Shown here: positions 34,986-45,004 of the stretch, piece by piece | Position numbering within the stretch: position 1 is the first letter of the stretch | Layout of the letters: each line of letters starts with the position of its first letter | Assembly (NCBI GenBank): GCA_964437825.1 | Contig: CAYTIH010000008.1 | Coordinates: forward strand, 1-64,000 | From: JBJFCE01 sp964437825 | GTDB taxonomy: Bacteria > Bacillota > Clostridia > Lachnospirales > Lachnospiraceae | Length of the DNA: 64,000 nt | Direction of reading: 5' to 3' | Program-made: the position numbers and the translations under genes | The notes under the pieces: model-generated | Seen by the model: only the letters and a program-made list of their open reading frames with translations | The model's database searches: none | What the model was told of the DNA's origin: nothing

Positions 34986-35429
34986 TTACTGTCCCATCTC
35001 CAATGCTTTCAGCGCCATACTTTTGCTTGCGTTGAATGCCGTTGCATTCGCTTCATAGGAGCGGCTGGCATCAATCAAATCCGTCATTTCCGTAATGGTA
35101 TTGACATTGGGATACCATACATAGCCGTTCTCATCCGCATCCGGATGGGACGGATCATAAGTCTTCACCATTTCGGTCCAGGTATCCTCATAGACACCGG
35201 TTACCTTCACTCCCTGTCCCGCATAATGCCTGGAAGCCTGGCTTAATGCGCTGCTGAACGTCGTATGTTCTCCGCGCTCCTCAAAGGTAACCACCTTTCT
35301 GCGATAGGGTGTTCCGTCCGAGGTTCTGGTGGTGTCCACATTCGCAAGGTTCTCCGAAATAATATCCATCCTGTAACGCTGCGCAGTCAGACCTGATGCA
35401 CTGATTGCAAAAGAATCAAACATTCCCAT
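34986..35429 (-). CDS. flgC: Flagellar proximal rod protein FlgC
   Basis: A 147-residue rod protein with the N-terminal rod motif FDSFAISASGLTAQRYRMDIISENLANVDTT and C-terminal helix MTDLIDASRSYEANATAFNASKSMALKALEM. The middle part VKVTGVYEDTWTEMVKTYDPSHPDADENGYV is conserved in FlgC. It follows flgB by 12 bases with a GGGGG site. Confidence 0.96.
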   Translation of the reverse strand: MGMFDSFAISASGLTAQRYRMDIISENLANVDTTRTSDGTPYRRKVVTFEERGEHTTFSSALSQASRHYAGQGVKVTGVYEDTWTEMVKTYDPSHPDADENGYVWYPNVNTITEMTDLIDASRSYEANATAFNASKSMALKALEMGQ

Positions 35430-35441
35430 CGATTACACCCC

Positions 35442-35831
35442 CTATTTCATAACTGTCTGCAGATTCTTGAACTCTGCAGTCATACTTTCCATCAATCCGT
35501 TATACTTGATCTGATTCTCCGCCAAATAGGTACTTTCGGCATCCATATCCACATTATTTCCGTCAATACGGTAGGAATAATCAGCGCAATCCGTATATGT
35601 CCTTGCACTCAGCTCACTTGTACGCAGATTAGCTACCTTTTCATCCATGGTTTTGTATCTGGACATTCCAAGCGCACGATCAAGCTGGGTTTCAAAATCC
35701 ACGTCCTGCCTCTTATATCCCGGCGTATCGTTATTCGCCATATTGTTGGCAATTACCTCCTGCCTCAAAGCAGAAGCATCCGCCGCCTTATCGAGTACAT
35801 TAATATAATCAAATACGTTGCTGTTGAACAT
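35442..35831 (-). CDS. flgB: Flagellar proximal rod protein FlgB
   Basis: A 129-residue rod protein and first gene of the fla/che cluster. It has the ANNMANNDTPGYKRQDVDFE rod motif and the NGLMESMTAEFKNLQTVM end. AAGGAGG precedes ATG at 35831. The 158-base gap before it carries a likely promoter, and the gene upstream is the giant DUF5057 protein gene in the same direction. Confidence 0.96.
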   Translation of the reverse strand: MFNSNVFDYINVLDKAADASALRQEVIANNMANNDTPGYKRQDVDFETQLDRALGMSRYKTMDEKVANLRTSELSARTYTDCADYSYRIDGNNVDMDAESTYLAENQIKYNGLMESMTAEFKNLQTVMK

Positions 35832-35913
35832 GAAATCCTCCTTTCAAGACCCTTCACCACAGAATTTCTCATGAATTACCGCCCCATTGCATCATACATC
35901 CACGATATTCATT

Positions 35914-35941
35914 ATTATAGATTATTCAGCCAAAAACACAA
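35914..35941 (-). promoter_or_regulatory. Likely promoter of the fla/che cluster
   Basis: On the minus strand TTGTGT (35936-35941), 16 bases, then TATAAT (35914-35919), about 75 bases before the flgB start. The -10 box is perfect, the -35 box partial. No intrinsic terminator is visible between this site and the DUF5057 stop at 35990, so read-through from the pilus operon cannot be excluded. Confidence 0.55.
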
Positions 35942-35989
35942 GCTTTTTCATCAAAAACATTCGCAAAGTCAAAAAATCGTTCAAAAGTA

Positions 35990-38900
35990 CTAGTCCAGAT
36001 CAAACAGCTTGATCTCCGAAATTGTCAGCCGGTCAAAGGCTCTTGCCGCAATCATGCCGTCTTTTTCCGATATCAAATCAATCTCGACATAAAAGTCAAA
36101 GCTTTCCGCCGCTCCTGCAAGGCTTTGCAGCGGTACATCCACGCAATAGGAGTTTCCGCTGAGAACCTCATTTCCGGAAACCGGCTGCTGCGAAACCGCA
36201 TTATAGGTGTCCAGACTGATTTCCCGCACTCTGACTTCCGCTCCGTTATAAGTAATCGTATCCGAACCGCTGACGTCGCCGATATAGTATCTGACGCTCA
36301 GCCCCTTGGTGCCGGAGGCAATATTATTGTCCTTAACCTGATAGTATGCCTTGTAGGTATCATCCGCCATCGTATCATCAAAAGGAATGCTCACGCTCTC
36401 AAGATCAGCCGCATTTACGGATGCATCCTCTACAATGCGTACGCTCGGATTGCGGATGCCTGCATTATATGCGGCAACAAAGGTATTAATAAAAAGCTTC
36501 ATCTCATCTTCCGTGAAATTTCCTTCGTGTCCCACGCCGGTATAGGTAATATTTCCTCTGTTGTAAATGTAATAATTATTTCTCACATCATTGGGAGAAT
36601 AATCATATACATCATCCCATTCATTCTTATTATCTGCGGTAGGTCTCGGTCCTTCAATACTGGAAATGCAATACCATACATTTACGTCCCCGTATCCGTC
36701 CCCGTCCGAATCCGTATCCAGATCCAGCTGATAATACTGGGCATGGGTATTACTTACAATGATTTCTTCATCAATCAGATACGGATACTGCGTAATAACG
36801 CCTTTGTTTACCTGCGTAACACGCGCATTATGTCCCGTGTTCTGCGCAAACATCCATGAAGTCATATTCAACCGATTATTGTTTAAGGTTGTATAATTCA
36901 GATACTGCTGCGTAGTGATTGCATTCGCCATACCCGAAGCAGTAAAGCCCTGTGTCTGCGCTGCCATCTGCTGCTGTCCGCTGCCTGGAGCATAGGCGAT
37001 ATCACTGCCCTTGCGATTGTTCAAAATATACTGACTGATAGTATCACTTCCCGTAATATCCCATACCACGCCGTCATCAATCGGATTCTCCACGCCGTCA
37101 TAACGGTGCTGGGAAATGCCGAATCTATCCATGCCGCACAGATCACGAATACTCATGCTCAAAGTACTGGAGTTTCCGGAATCATTGAAGTCCGTAACGC
37201 TGTGCACGCCCTCCGCATGGTAAGTCGTATCATGCGTAAACATCAGGCTCTTACCCATATCCGCATAGGTTAACAATGCATCAATTGCCGCCTCGGAAGG
37301 AATATTCTGATACTTATCATCAAAACCGACAATCACCATATCATAATCATAAAAATTCAAATAATCATTTCGTTTGGTGCCATCCGCCCATGAGGTAAGA
37401 TATCCCCCGCGTTCATCGGTAACATTACGGACATCATAATAATCACCCTCGTTTTTGAAGCTGTTTGCAAATTCAATACGATCAATGGCGTCAAACTTAA
37501 TCGTAAAATCGGGGATACTTGACAGGAGCAGTTCCCACTCCTGACCGACCTTTTCTTCTGCCTCCTGTTCCAGATTCAGCGTACCTCCGCCGTTATTGAT
37601 GATCTGCAGTACATGAATGACCTCTTTCCCGGTGGATGAGTCAATTTCCGCTCCTTCGTCAATCTCATAAGGAACAGCGGTAAGTCCGGTTGCGGAATCA
37701 TGCACGTGGGTATTTCCCACCTGCGATACCATCAGCTTCCAGCCGACGCATCCCACATACCCTTCCGGAAGTACACGGCGGACAATATACGGCGTATTGG
37801 CGGACAGTTCATAATGAAGCTGCGGCGCATCGCCGTCATTCAGCGGCGAAGACACTCTTGACATAACCTCGCCTGTCTGCGCATTCATCACCACGATATC
37901 CGTCAGTTCTTCATTTCGTGTATTATAGATACCGTCACTGTTCTCATCCAAAAACAGCTGAACATGATATCTGGTTGACAGCGGCGTCACCGCACTCAGA
38001 TTTCCTATTGTAAATTCATAATTCAGATAATAATATCCGTCGTTTTCCTTTGACAGATAGGTTGTCTGTTTAATGGCGCTGACCGTACCGGTCTGTGTTC
38101 CCCATTCGTTTGTAATGCCAAGATTCTGCGTAGTATAAGTATATTCTGTCGGCGCAGACAAAAGGTTCAGTTCCACCTTGGGCTTGTTAAGCGCAGCCGC
38201 AAAATCAACCGGCTTATCCATTCCCTGGATCAGCAGATTGGAATACCCTCTGTCATAAGCCTCTTTTACAAACTGGTACACATAGGAGGAGGAATCCAAA
38301 ATGCCATGTACCTGATAGGTCGTTCCTCCCGATACAACGGATCTCGTCCCTACGTTTCCCGTGGTGGAATTCACGCCTTTTATCGTACCGTCCTCATTAT
38401 AAGCCATAAAGTCACGCGCCAATATGATCGGATTTCCGGATTCCAGGAAATTCAAAAGCTCCGTTACCTGTTCGTCCAGAATATCGTTTCCCGAATACCG
38501 ATATTTGACTTCCCACTCGTTTGCACCGCGTATCAATCCGTCATATCCATAGGCGTAATAAAGATCTCCGACATGTGTATATACCATCCCGTTCATATCA
38601 GAGTCATAGTAAGTCGTAAAGGCTGCGGCGTCAGCGGTCACGTTTCTCATCCAGACCTGGGCAGAGCCATCCCATTTCCATTCGATTCCGGTATTGTCCC
38701 TGGTAAAATAGTTATGCGTAAATCCGGTCCGGCTCTCCGCACTCCAGGCAACCTTATAACCGAGAAATTCGGCACGATACCATGTCCCCTTGGATGCGTT
38801 GTACATCCATTTGGTTTTATTACTGTCCACATAGGTATAGTCCTGCGTATACTTTCCCGATGTGGAAGAGGTCACAAACACATTCTGTTGAAACCGGCCC

Positions 38901-41900
38901 TTTTCCCAGCACTGCGTAGTACCGTTCCATCTCCAAAAATCCTGATTATACTGTGTATAAGTCACAATCCAACCGCCCCAAGAGGTGGCGTAATACATAT
39001 CGTATTCAAATTCTTTTGAATCCTCCACCCCATTTGTATAATGATGCCATTTTCCGTCACTGACTTGATATTTCCATATTTCGTTATTTTTTAGAGAGAG
39101 CCATTGTTCCTTTCCTGCATCATCCAGCCCCTGATAAACAGAAGATTGCAAGGAAATATCTTTGTCTCCGTCAAATGCTGCGTTGGTATCCGACGCAACC
39201 CATGCCTTTTCTACCATGGAGCCTTCCACCCACTTTTCAAGTGAAGGATCCCATTTCCATGTGTTGTCCGCATTATAGATTTCCTCCTGCGGTCCGCTTG
39301 AAGACGCTGTGTAGGAAGAATATCTTGCTTCACTTGTCTGTGTTCCGCTGGTATAATACCAGTTTCCGTCCTCACTTCTGTAAATGTATTTTTCAAGAGC
39401 CGAAATTTTCGTTCCGTCCTCCAGAGTGGTATTGGTTAATACAATATCCTCCGGAAATTCACTGTCCCCGGTTGCCGTAAAATAGCTGCTGTCATCGGCA
39501 TACTTATTAAACATCAATCCCGTATTCGAACCCCAGTAAATGACGTCGTACTGCTCATAAATATCCGATATTTTTCCGCAGAATTCGGCTGTGGTCATTC
39601 CGTCTATGATAATGGTCTGGCTTACTTCACCGGAATAGGAAATCCAGTCCTTTGCAAACTGCTGCGTTTTGCTTTCCCGGATACTTTCATCCTCTCCGTC
39701 GTAGTAATATGTAAAATCACGGCACGGTTCCAATTCCAGTACTCTGATGGTATCCTTGTAAATAATCGGATCGTATCCCTCGAAATTCAAAATATAGGCT
39801 ACCGAAACCGCAGGCGTTACATATTCATCCATGGACGCCTGACCGGAACCCGTTTCAGAATTTTGATTTTTACCCCTTTCATAGTTTTCCTGCTGAATTG
39901 CAGTATATACCTTTGCAAACCCGCCGTCAGAAACCGCATCCGTAAACTGGCTCGCAAAATCCGCATTGGCAAGCCCGAAAATTCTGCCTGAATCATGCAG
40001 CGTATTTTCACCCTCATACGCGGATTTTTGAAAGGAATCCCCTTTGTAATCAACACAGAAAATATTATCCCTTACAAAGTTGCCTCCGTTTGAGATCTCT
40101 ACACCGTTTTTTACCGCGTTCCAGTCCACCTGGGACAAATCTTTGGAATTCAGATCCAGATATGCATTTTCCAAATCGGACTGTAACAGCAGGCATACCA
40201 GTCTATACATATTCCGGGGCGTGTAATTCCCGGCATAAAGTGCATATTCCAAAATCACAGGCGTCCTTTCCGCAGCCGCCCGGCTGAAAATTTTCTGCAG
40301 GTTTCCGTTCGAAATATCCGTTTCTGTCTGATCGTTTTGACTGTCCAGTCCGTCTCCGTTCACATAGATCAGATCCGCCGCCTCAATGGCGTCTGCCATA
40401 TCCATATAATGCTCCGTATCATTGGTCCATCCGGTATAATTGCCGTCCACCGTGAACGTAATGACTCTGATATTCAGCTCCTTTGCACGGTCCTCTCCCA
40501 GTCCGAGAACATAATATTTAAACAGCTCCTGATTGGTAATCGTCGCCTTCACATATTTCTTGACACTGGCCGGAATCCGATCGATATCCCTATCCCACGT
40601 ATCCGTATCGGAAGCCTCCGGCGTAACCGTTACGTCAGCCGCCGAAGCAAGCAAAATATCCCCACAGTCATTCCCGGTATCGATATTTATAAATGATTCA
40701 CGTAATTCGTTGCTGTTATCCGCCAGCAGCGCACCATGCTCCGTGTCAATCCTGACCGCCTGCATATTTCCCGCTTTCGAAATCGCCCCCGCAGATAATG
40801 CCGTAACCGCTGACGCACTGTCATTTTCGTTCTGCCCCGATGCGTCCTGCGTCTGCTGTCCGCTCCGGCTTGTGTCCGACTCTTCTGTATCCGCTGCGTC
40901 TGACTGCGATCCTGACGCTGCACCGCCGCCAGAAGTCCCCTGATTTTCGTCTGACTGTGTCGGCGTCTGTGTGCTTGCCGGTAATTGGTTCGATGTACCG
41001 GAGTCCGATGCTGTCTGTGTGATTTCCGGCGTAGTTCCGGGCGTAACTTCCGGCGCAGCAGACGGCACGGAAGGCATAGCAGACGGCGTTACGCCATCCG
41101 GATCGTCACTATATGCGACCGTATTCTTCTCATACACGGCATAAATCGAGGTGTTCTGCGTATACACATGATCATTACCCAGCAGATTGTCAGAATCATA
41201 TTGTGTCAGAGAAAAACCTAGGAACCGGTATCCGTCAACCGAATCAACTGCACTCGCATCCGGCAGGGTAATTTTTCCGTCCTGCGTTTGAATTTCGACA
41301 GTCCGCCCGTCAACATATTGATAGCCATCAATAGCTCCGTCGTCATTCGTTTCTGCGACTCCGTAATATAATGTAACGGTATATTCGTCTTTCCTTGTAT
41401 AAACCGCATAAATATCGGTATCTCCCGTATATTCCGTCGCATCTGTCACCTTCTGTGACGTATCCCGCTGGCTTAGGGAATAGCATTTAAAAACATAACC
41501 CTCACATTCCCGCGGCTCAGGCAGCGTAATTTTCCCGGCTTTCGTCGTCAGAGTCTCAATATACTCCTCCTCATCCGGATATTCATACCCGATAATCGAA
41601 CCGCCCTGATCCTTTGCCACTGCTCCATAATGAACGGTGACCACATACGCCGGTTTGTATACCGCATAAATTGTAGTAGCTTCGATATATTCGGACGCGT
41701 TTGTAACTTCTTCAAAAGACTGATCGTCTTGCCGATAGTATCCGAAAAATTCGTATCCTTCGATCTCGTCTTCCGCCGGCAGCGTAATCGTATGGTTATC
41801 TGCAGACGCAGTCCAGACACTGGTATCATTAGGCGCGCCTTTTATTTCATTACTTCCTGTCAATGTTCCTTCATCATCAAAAACGCCTTCCACAGGATGA

Positions 41901-42919
41901 ATCGTGATCTCAAATCTTCCGGTTTTCTCTTCATAAACAGCATACAGGCTGGTATCCTTAGTAAATTCGTACATATTCTCGGAATCGGGCTCGGCCTTTA
42001 TCCCGTCCGCACCCTCCAGCGCAAAATAAGAGAACAGATATTGCTTTTCCACCTGCTCAGCCGTATCCGTTTCTGAAAGCGCCTGTTCCACCTCGGACAA
42101 ATTAAGGCGTCCCCCCGTAGTCTGAAAGCGCAGGATACCCTCCTTACTATCTTCACCGGCGTAGCCATATACGCGCTCTCCATCCTGCAAAACAGGATCT
42201 CCGTTTTCATCCACCTGCGGAATATAATAATAGACTGTGATTTCATATTCCTCCACTCTGCCAGGTACAACCGCCGTATCATCCTCAACAAACTGATATG
42301 CTATAGATTCATCATCCGTCGTAAAAAGCTTCCCGTTATAGGAGTCAATCAGCTTTTCCATAATTTCCTCATAGGTCAGAGTGCCATCTTTGGCATCCTG
42401 CCTTGACAAACAATAATATCCCGTCTTTCCCTGATCCTGTGCAACGAAATATCCCAGTACCTCCTGTGCATTTCCATTCTCATCCAGTTCGCCATCGTAC
42501 CAAAAGCCTTCTTGCAGCATCCGCTCATCATCATGAACATTACTATATCTATAGTCTGCTTCATAGGAAAGCGGATATGCGCTCTGATCGCTGTTCTCAT
42601 CCATCACCAGCAATCCTCTTTCCTGAAGCTCCTGCAAAAGCTCGCGATGTTCTTCTCCCGACATGCTTTCCAGCCGGTCCGCATAAGGCTCCTGTCCTCC
42701 GATCAGATATCCGATGGACGCCTCATCCAGATCATCTACGATTTCCAGTATCAGAAATTCTTCGTTATTCTTTATTTTTTCATTCACTAAATCGGAGACG
42801 TTCGTGAAGGTTTCATGCGCATACGCCTCCTCAGAATGTCCCAGTACCGATGCCAGAACAATCACAACCGTCAGTATAAGTGCTATACAGGCACATATCC
42901 TTTTCCTATATTTTTTCAT
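35990..42919 (-). CDS. Giant secreted DUF5057 protein, putative pilus-associated surface protein
   Basis: A 2309-residue protein with a Sec signal peptide (residues 1-34; cleavage near AYA). Order: N-terminal domain (about 35-300); three to four repeats ending in IYAVY, resembling InlB B-repeat/Flg_new beta-grasp repeats (about 300-605); a Ser/Thr/Pro/Gln/Ala-rich linker (about 605-725); DUF5057 core in two parts (VLELEPCRDF and MTTAEFCGKISDIYEQYDVIYWG before about 1170, DMNGMVYTHVGDLYYA after about 1435) split by a Trp-rich repeat segment; then a large C-terminal part. It has no LPXTG sorting signal or C-terminal membrane helix. It is the last gene of the pilus operon, so it may ride on the pilus tip. 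ATG 42917-42919 with AAGGAAG chosen over an earlier in-frame start. Confidence 0.75.
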   Translation of the reverse strand: MKKYRKRICACIALILTVVIVLASVLGHSEEAYAHETFTNVSDLVNEKIKNNEEFLILEIVDDLDEASIGYLIGGQEPYADRLESMSGEEHRELLQELQERGLLVMDENSDQSAYPLSYEADYRYSNVHDDERMLQEGFWYDGELDENGNAQEVLGYFVAQDQGKTGYYCLSRQDAKDGTLTYEEIMEKLIDSYNGKLFTTDDESIAYQFVEDDTAVVPGRVEEYEITVYYYIPQVDENGDPVLQDGERVYGYAGEDSKEGILRFQTTGGRLNLSEVEQALSETDTAEQVEKQYLFSYFALEGADGIKAEPDSENMYEFTKDTSLYAVYEEKTGRFEITIHPVEGVFDDEGTLTGSNEIKGAPNDTSVWTASADNHTITLPAEDEIEGYEFFGYYRQDDQSFEEVTNASEYIEATTIYAVYKPAYVVTVHYGAVAKDQGGSIIGYEYPDEEEYIETLTTKAGKITLPEPRECEGYVFKCYSLSQRDTSQKVTDATEYTGDTDIYAVYTRKDEYTVTLYYGVAETNDDGAIDGYQYVDGRTVEIQTQDGKITLPDASAVDSVDGYRFLGFSLTQYDSDNLLGNDHVYTQNTSIYAVYEKNTVAYSDDPDGVTPSAMPSVPSAAPEVTPGTTPEITQTASDSGTSNQLPASTQTPTQSDENQGTSGGGAASGSQSDAADTEESDTSRSGQQTQDASGQNENDSASAVTALSAGAISKAGNMQAVRIDTEHGALLADNSNELRESFINIDTGNDCGDILLASAADVTVTPEASDTDTWDRDIDRIPASVKKYVKATITNQELFKYYVLGLGEDRAKELNIRVITFTVDGNYTGWTNDTEHYMDMADAIEAADLIYVNGDGLDSQNDQTETDISNGNLQKIFSRAAAERTPVILEYALYAGNYTPRNMYRLVCLLLQSDLENAYLDLNSKDLSQVDWNAVKNGVEISNGGNFVRDNIFCVDYKGDSFQKSAYEGENTLHDSGRIFGLANADFASQFTDAVSDGGFAKVYTAIQQENYERGKNQNSETGSGQASMDEYVTPAVSVAYILNFEGYDPIIYKDTIRVLELEPCRDFTYYYDGEDESIRESKTQQFAKDWISYSGEVSQTIIIDGMTTAEFCGKISDIYEQYDVIYWGSNTGLMFNKYADDSSYFTATGDSEFPEDIVLTNTTLEDGTKISALEKYIYRSEDGNWYYTSGTQTSEARYSSYTASSSGPQEEIYNADNTWKWDPSLEKWVEGSMVEKAWVASDTNAAFDGDKDISLQSSVYQGLDDAGKEQWLSLKNNEIWKYQVSDGKWHHYTNGVEDSKEFEYDMYYATSWGGWIVTYTQYNQDFWRWNGTTQCWEKGRFQQNVFVTSSTSGKYTQDYTYVDSNKTKWMYNASKGTWYRAEFLGYKVAWSAESRTGFTHNYFTRDNTGIEWKWDGSAQVWMRNVTADAAAFTTYYDSDMNGMVYTHVGDLYYAYGYDGLIRGANEWEVKYRYSGNDILDEQVTELLNFLESGNPIILARDFMAYNEDGTIKGVNSTTGNVGTRSVVSGGTTYQVHGILDSSSYVYQFVKEAYDRGYSNLLIQGMDKPVDFAAALNKPKVELNLLSAPTEYTYTTQNLGITNEWGTQTGTVSAIKQTTYLSKENDGYYYLNYEFTIGNLSAVTPLSTRYHVQLFLDENSDGIYNTRNEELTDIVVMNAQTGEVMSRVSSPLNDGDAPQLHYELSANTPYIVRRVLPEGYVGCVGWKLMVSQVGNTHVHDSATGLTAVPYEIDEGAEIDSSTGKEVIHVLQIINNGGGTLNLEQEAEEKVGQEWELLLSSIPDFTIKFDAIDRIEFANSFKNEGDYYDVRNVTDERGGYLTSWADGTKRNDYLNFYDYDMVIVGFDDKYQNIPSEAAIDALLTYADMGKSLMFTHDTTYHAEGVHSVTDFNDSGNSSTLSMSIRDLCGMDRFGISQHRYDGVENPIDDGVVWDITGSDTISQYILNNRKGSDIAYAPGSGQQQMAAQTQGFTASGMANAITTQQYLNYTTLNNNRLNMTSWMFAQNTGHNARVTQVNKGVITQYPYLIDEEIIVSNTHAQYYQLDLDTDSDGDGYGDVNVWYCISSIEGPRPTADNKNEWDDVYDYSPNDVRNNYYIYNRGNITYTGVGHEGNFTEDEMKLFINTFVAAYNAGIRNPSVRIVEDASVNAADLESVSIPFDDTMADDTYKAYYQVKDNNIASGTKGLSVRYYIGDVSGSDTITYNGAEVRVREISLDTYNAVSQQPVSGNEVLSGNSYCVDVPLQSLAGAAESFDFYVEIDLISEKDGMIAARAFDRLTISEIKLFDLD

Positions 42920-42980
42920 TCCGATACTTCCTTTCGCATGCACTTTGTTTCTTCATGCTCTCACTGTTATGACCGAAAAG

Positions 42981-44960
42981 CTAGCGAACCGCTTTCCACA
43001 TTTCATCCTGATAAATGTATTCTTTGTTATCCACATACAAATGATAAATATTCTGTCCGTTTTCCACACTGATAAAATAGGTCAGTATCTTATCCGCCTG
43101 ATAAACCTCTACCGCCCTCAAATTGCCGTTTTCATCCCGAAACGCATCCGCCGACGGAAAAGCCTCCGCATCGGACGGGGACGGAATATACAGAGAAGTT
43201 CCCTCCACATTGGCCTGCTCCCTGATGTTTACCACAACGGACTGCTTGATCGTGGAGCCGCCCTTCAGGCTGACGGTTACGGTTATGCTGTCTCTGTTCA
43301 GCCCCTTCCCGACAGTCACAATCAGCTCGGAATTGCTGCAATACATAAAGGTTCCCGTCAAATAAGAAACGGACGGGCTGCTGGTCACGGAAATATCCGC
43401 ACCCACATTCTCAAGTCCCGTAATCGTATACGGGAAACGCACGGTCTGTCCCTTCACCACCGATGCTGCGCTGCTGTCAAAGGTAATCATGACCGTTTTG
43501 ATTTCCACCGCTACGGTTGCCTCATAGGTTTTGGCAAGCGCCTCAGAGGTTGTTCTTGCCATGATCGTAACAGTATAGCTTTTGCCGTAATTGATGTCCT
43601 TGGATGCAGTCAAAAGACCATTCTGGCTGATGCTCACCTTATCCCCAAGGCCGGCATCATTCACAATGGACCATTCCACCTTTTTATCTTTTCCGATCAA
43701 ATCAACGCCGTCCAGATTGGCGGTAAATTGAATGGAACCGTTTCGATTCAGTGTTGTCGTATCTGAGGTAATCGTAAATCCGTTTACTTCTTTACTGGAT
43801 ACCGTTACCCTATAAGTACCGGAAACCTGCGTAAGTCCGGCCGCATCCGTTACAATTGCAGTTGCCTTTATGATAATATCGCTGCCTGCCGGTACGCCCG
43901 TTCCCACAGTCAGGATTCCTCTTTCATTAATCGTCACATCCAGGCCGCCCGCCTCCACGGACCAGCTTACTTGTTTCGCGGAATCGTCCAGATTATCCCC
44001 CGATACGACCGCCGTGCAAATAATGCTGTTTCCCGGAGCCGGCGAATCATTATTGACGGATACGGACACGCTTCTGACCGTTGGAACGATAACCGTTGCC
44101 TTTCCGAATACGATGGAATCCTTTGCCGTTGCTATGACATTGATGACCGCCGCATCTTCATCCGCGGCAATGAACAACACACCGTCATGAGAGATCGTCG
44201 TTGCGCCGGAGCCGGCGCCGCTGACCGTCCATACGACATCCTGCGAAGGCGTTCCGTTATTTGCCTTTACCAGAGCCTGAAACTGCCTTGACTGTCCTCT
44301 GTTCACAGCCACAACCGACTGCGAATCGCTCGATACAATCACTTCTGTAATCGTAACTCTACCGGCAATCTCATTTTCCTCATAAATCTCGGAAAGATTA
44401 TTGGACTGCAGTACGTTGTTTCTCAGCGAAATATTCTGGACGGTCTCATAATGTCCGTTCCCTTTGGTGACTTCAAGCGATACCACTACCAGACGCTGAT
44501 TCTCCGTAACATGGGACGTATCCGGTACAAAGCCGCTGACGCCCTCTCCCATCAGACTCCAGTTCATGATGTTTTTTTCATCGTCCGTAAGCGCTTCCAC
44601 ACTGCCGTCAACAACCGCCTTTTCCAGATAAAAGACCTTTTGGCTTGCTTGATCCCATGCAATATAGTACACAACGGAATCATTAAACACCTTGATATAG
44701 CCATCGGATACAAAGCCGCTTTCTTCATCCGTAATTCCGTCTCCGGATTTTGCGTATACTCCGCACTCCGCATCCACAATCAAATTATTCAGTTGACTTT
44801 CCAGAAGCTGCGCTTCCGTCTGCACGTCAACGCTGGTGCTGGTCTTTGTATACATTCCGGTTCCGCTCAGGATTAATTGCAATGCACTCAATAAGACAAG
44901 CGACATGATTGCCAGCGTAATGATGACTTCTATCAGACTTAAGCCCCTGTTATCCTTCAT
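42981..44960 (-). CDS. Minor prepilin with C-terminal Ig-like repeats
   Basis: A 659-residue prepilin-like protein. The type III signal is MKDNRG with cleavage after G6; the mature protein begins LSLIE, so Glu5 is present, followed by a hydrophobic helix. A pilin-like region (to about 200) is followed by four to five bacterial Ig-like repeats (about 205-560), with repeated motifs such as TVSGAGSGATTISHDGVLFI, WSVEAGGLDVTINERGILTV and WSIVNDAGLGDKVSISQNGLLT, typical of BIG_2 domains. A final domain (about 590-659) ends in YHLYVDNKEYIYQDEMWKAV. A minor pilin of this size probably projects from the pilus. Confidence 0.8.
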   Translation of the reverse strand: MKDNRGLSLIEVIITLAIMSLVLLSALQLILSGTGMYTKTSTSVDVQTEAQLLESQLNNLIVDAECGVYAKSGDGITDEESGFVSDGYIKVFNDSVVYYIAWDQASQKVFYLEKAVVDGSVEALTDDEKNIMNWSLMGEGVSGFVPDTSHVTENQRLVVVSLEVTKGNGHYETVQNISLRNNVLQSNNLSEIYEENEIAGRVTITEVIVSSDSQSVVAVNRGQSRQFQALVKANNGTPSQDVVWTVSGAGSGATTISHDGVLFIAADEDAAVINVIATAKDSIVFGKATVIVPTVRSVSVSVNNDSPAPGNSIICTAVVSGDNLDDSAKQVSWSVEAGGLDVTINERGILTVGTGVPAGSDIIIKATAIVTDAAGLTQVSGTYRVTVSSKEVNGFTITSDTTTLNRNGSIQFTANLDGVDLIGKDKKVEWSIVNDAGLGDKVSISQNGLLTASKDINYGKSYTVTIMARTTSEALAKTYEATVAVEIKTVMITFDSSAASVVKGQTVRFPYTITGLENVGADISVTSSPSVSYLTGTFMYCSNSELIVTVGKGLNRDSITVTVSLKGGSTIKQSVVVNIREQANVEGTSLYIPSPSDAEAFPSADAFRDENGNLRAVEVYQADKILTYFISVENGQNIYHLYVDNKEYIYQDEMWKAVR

Positions 44961-45004
44961 ATCTGAATCCTCATTCCAACCTCATATCAACGCAGCTTTT
45001 TCCG

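Noticed and set aside
35865..35885. Possible CodY box in the flgB leader (AATTTCTCATGAATT)
   Set aside because: Only about 9 of 15 bases match AATTTTCWGAAAATT; symmetric but too weak.
42714..43766. Long plus-strand open frame (350 codons)
   Set aside because: It is antisense to the Ig-like prepilin and DUF5057 genes, has low-complexity His/Arg/Ile-rich composition and no ribosome binding site; a shadow of the real genes.
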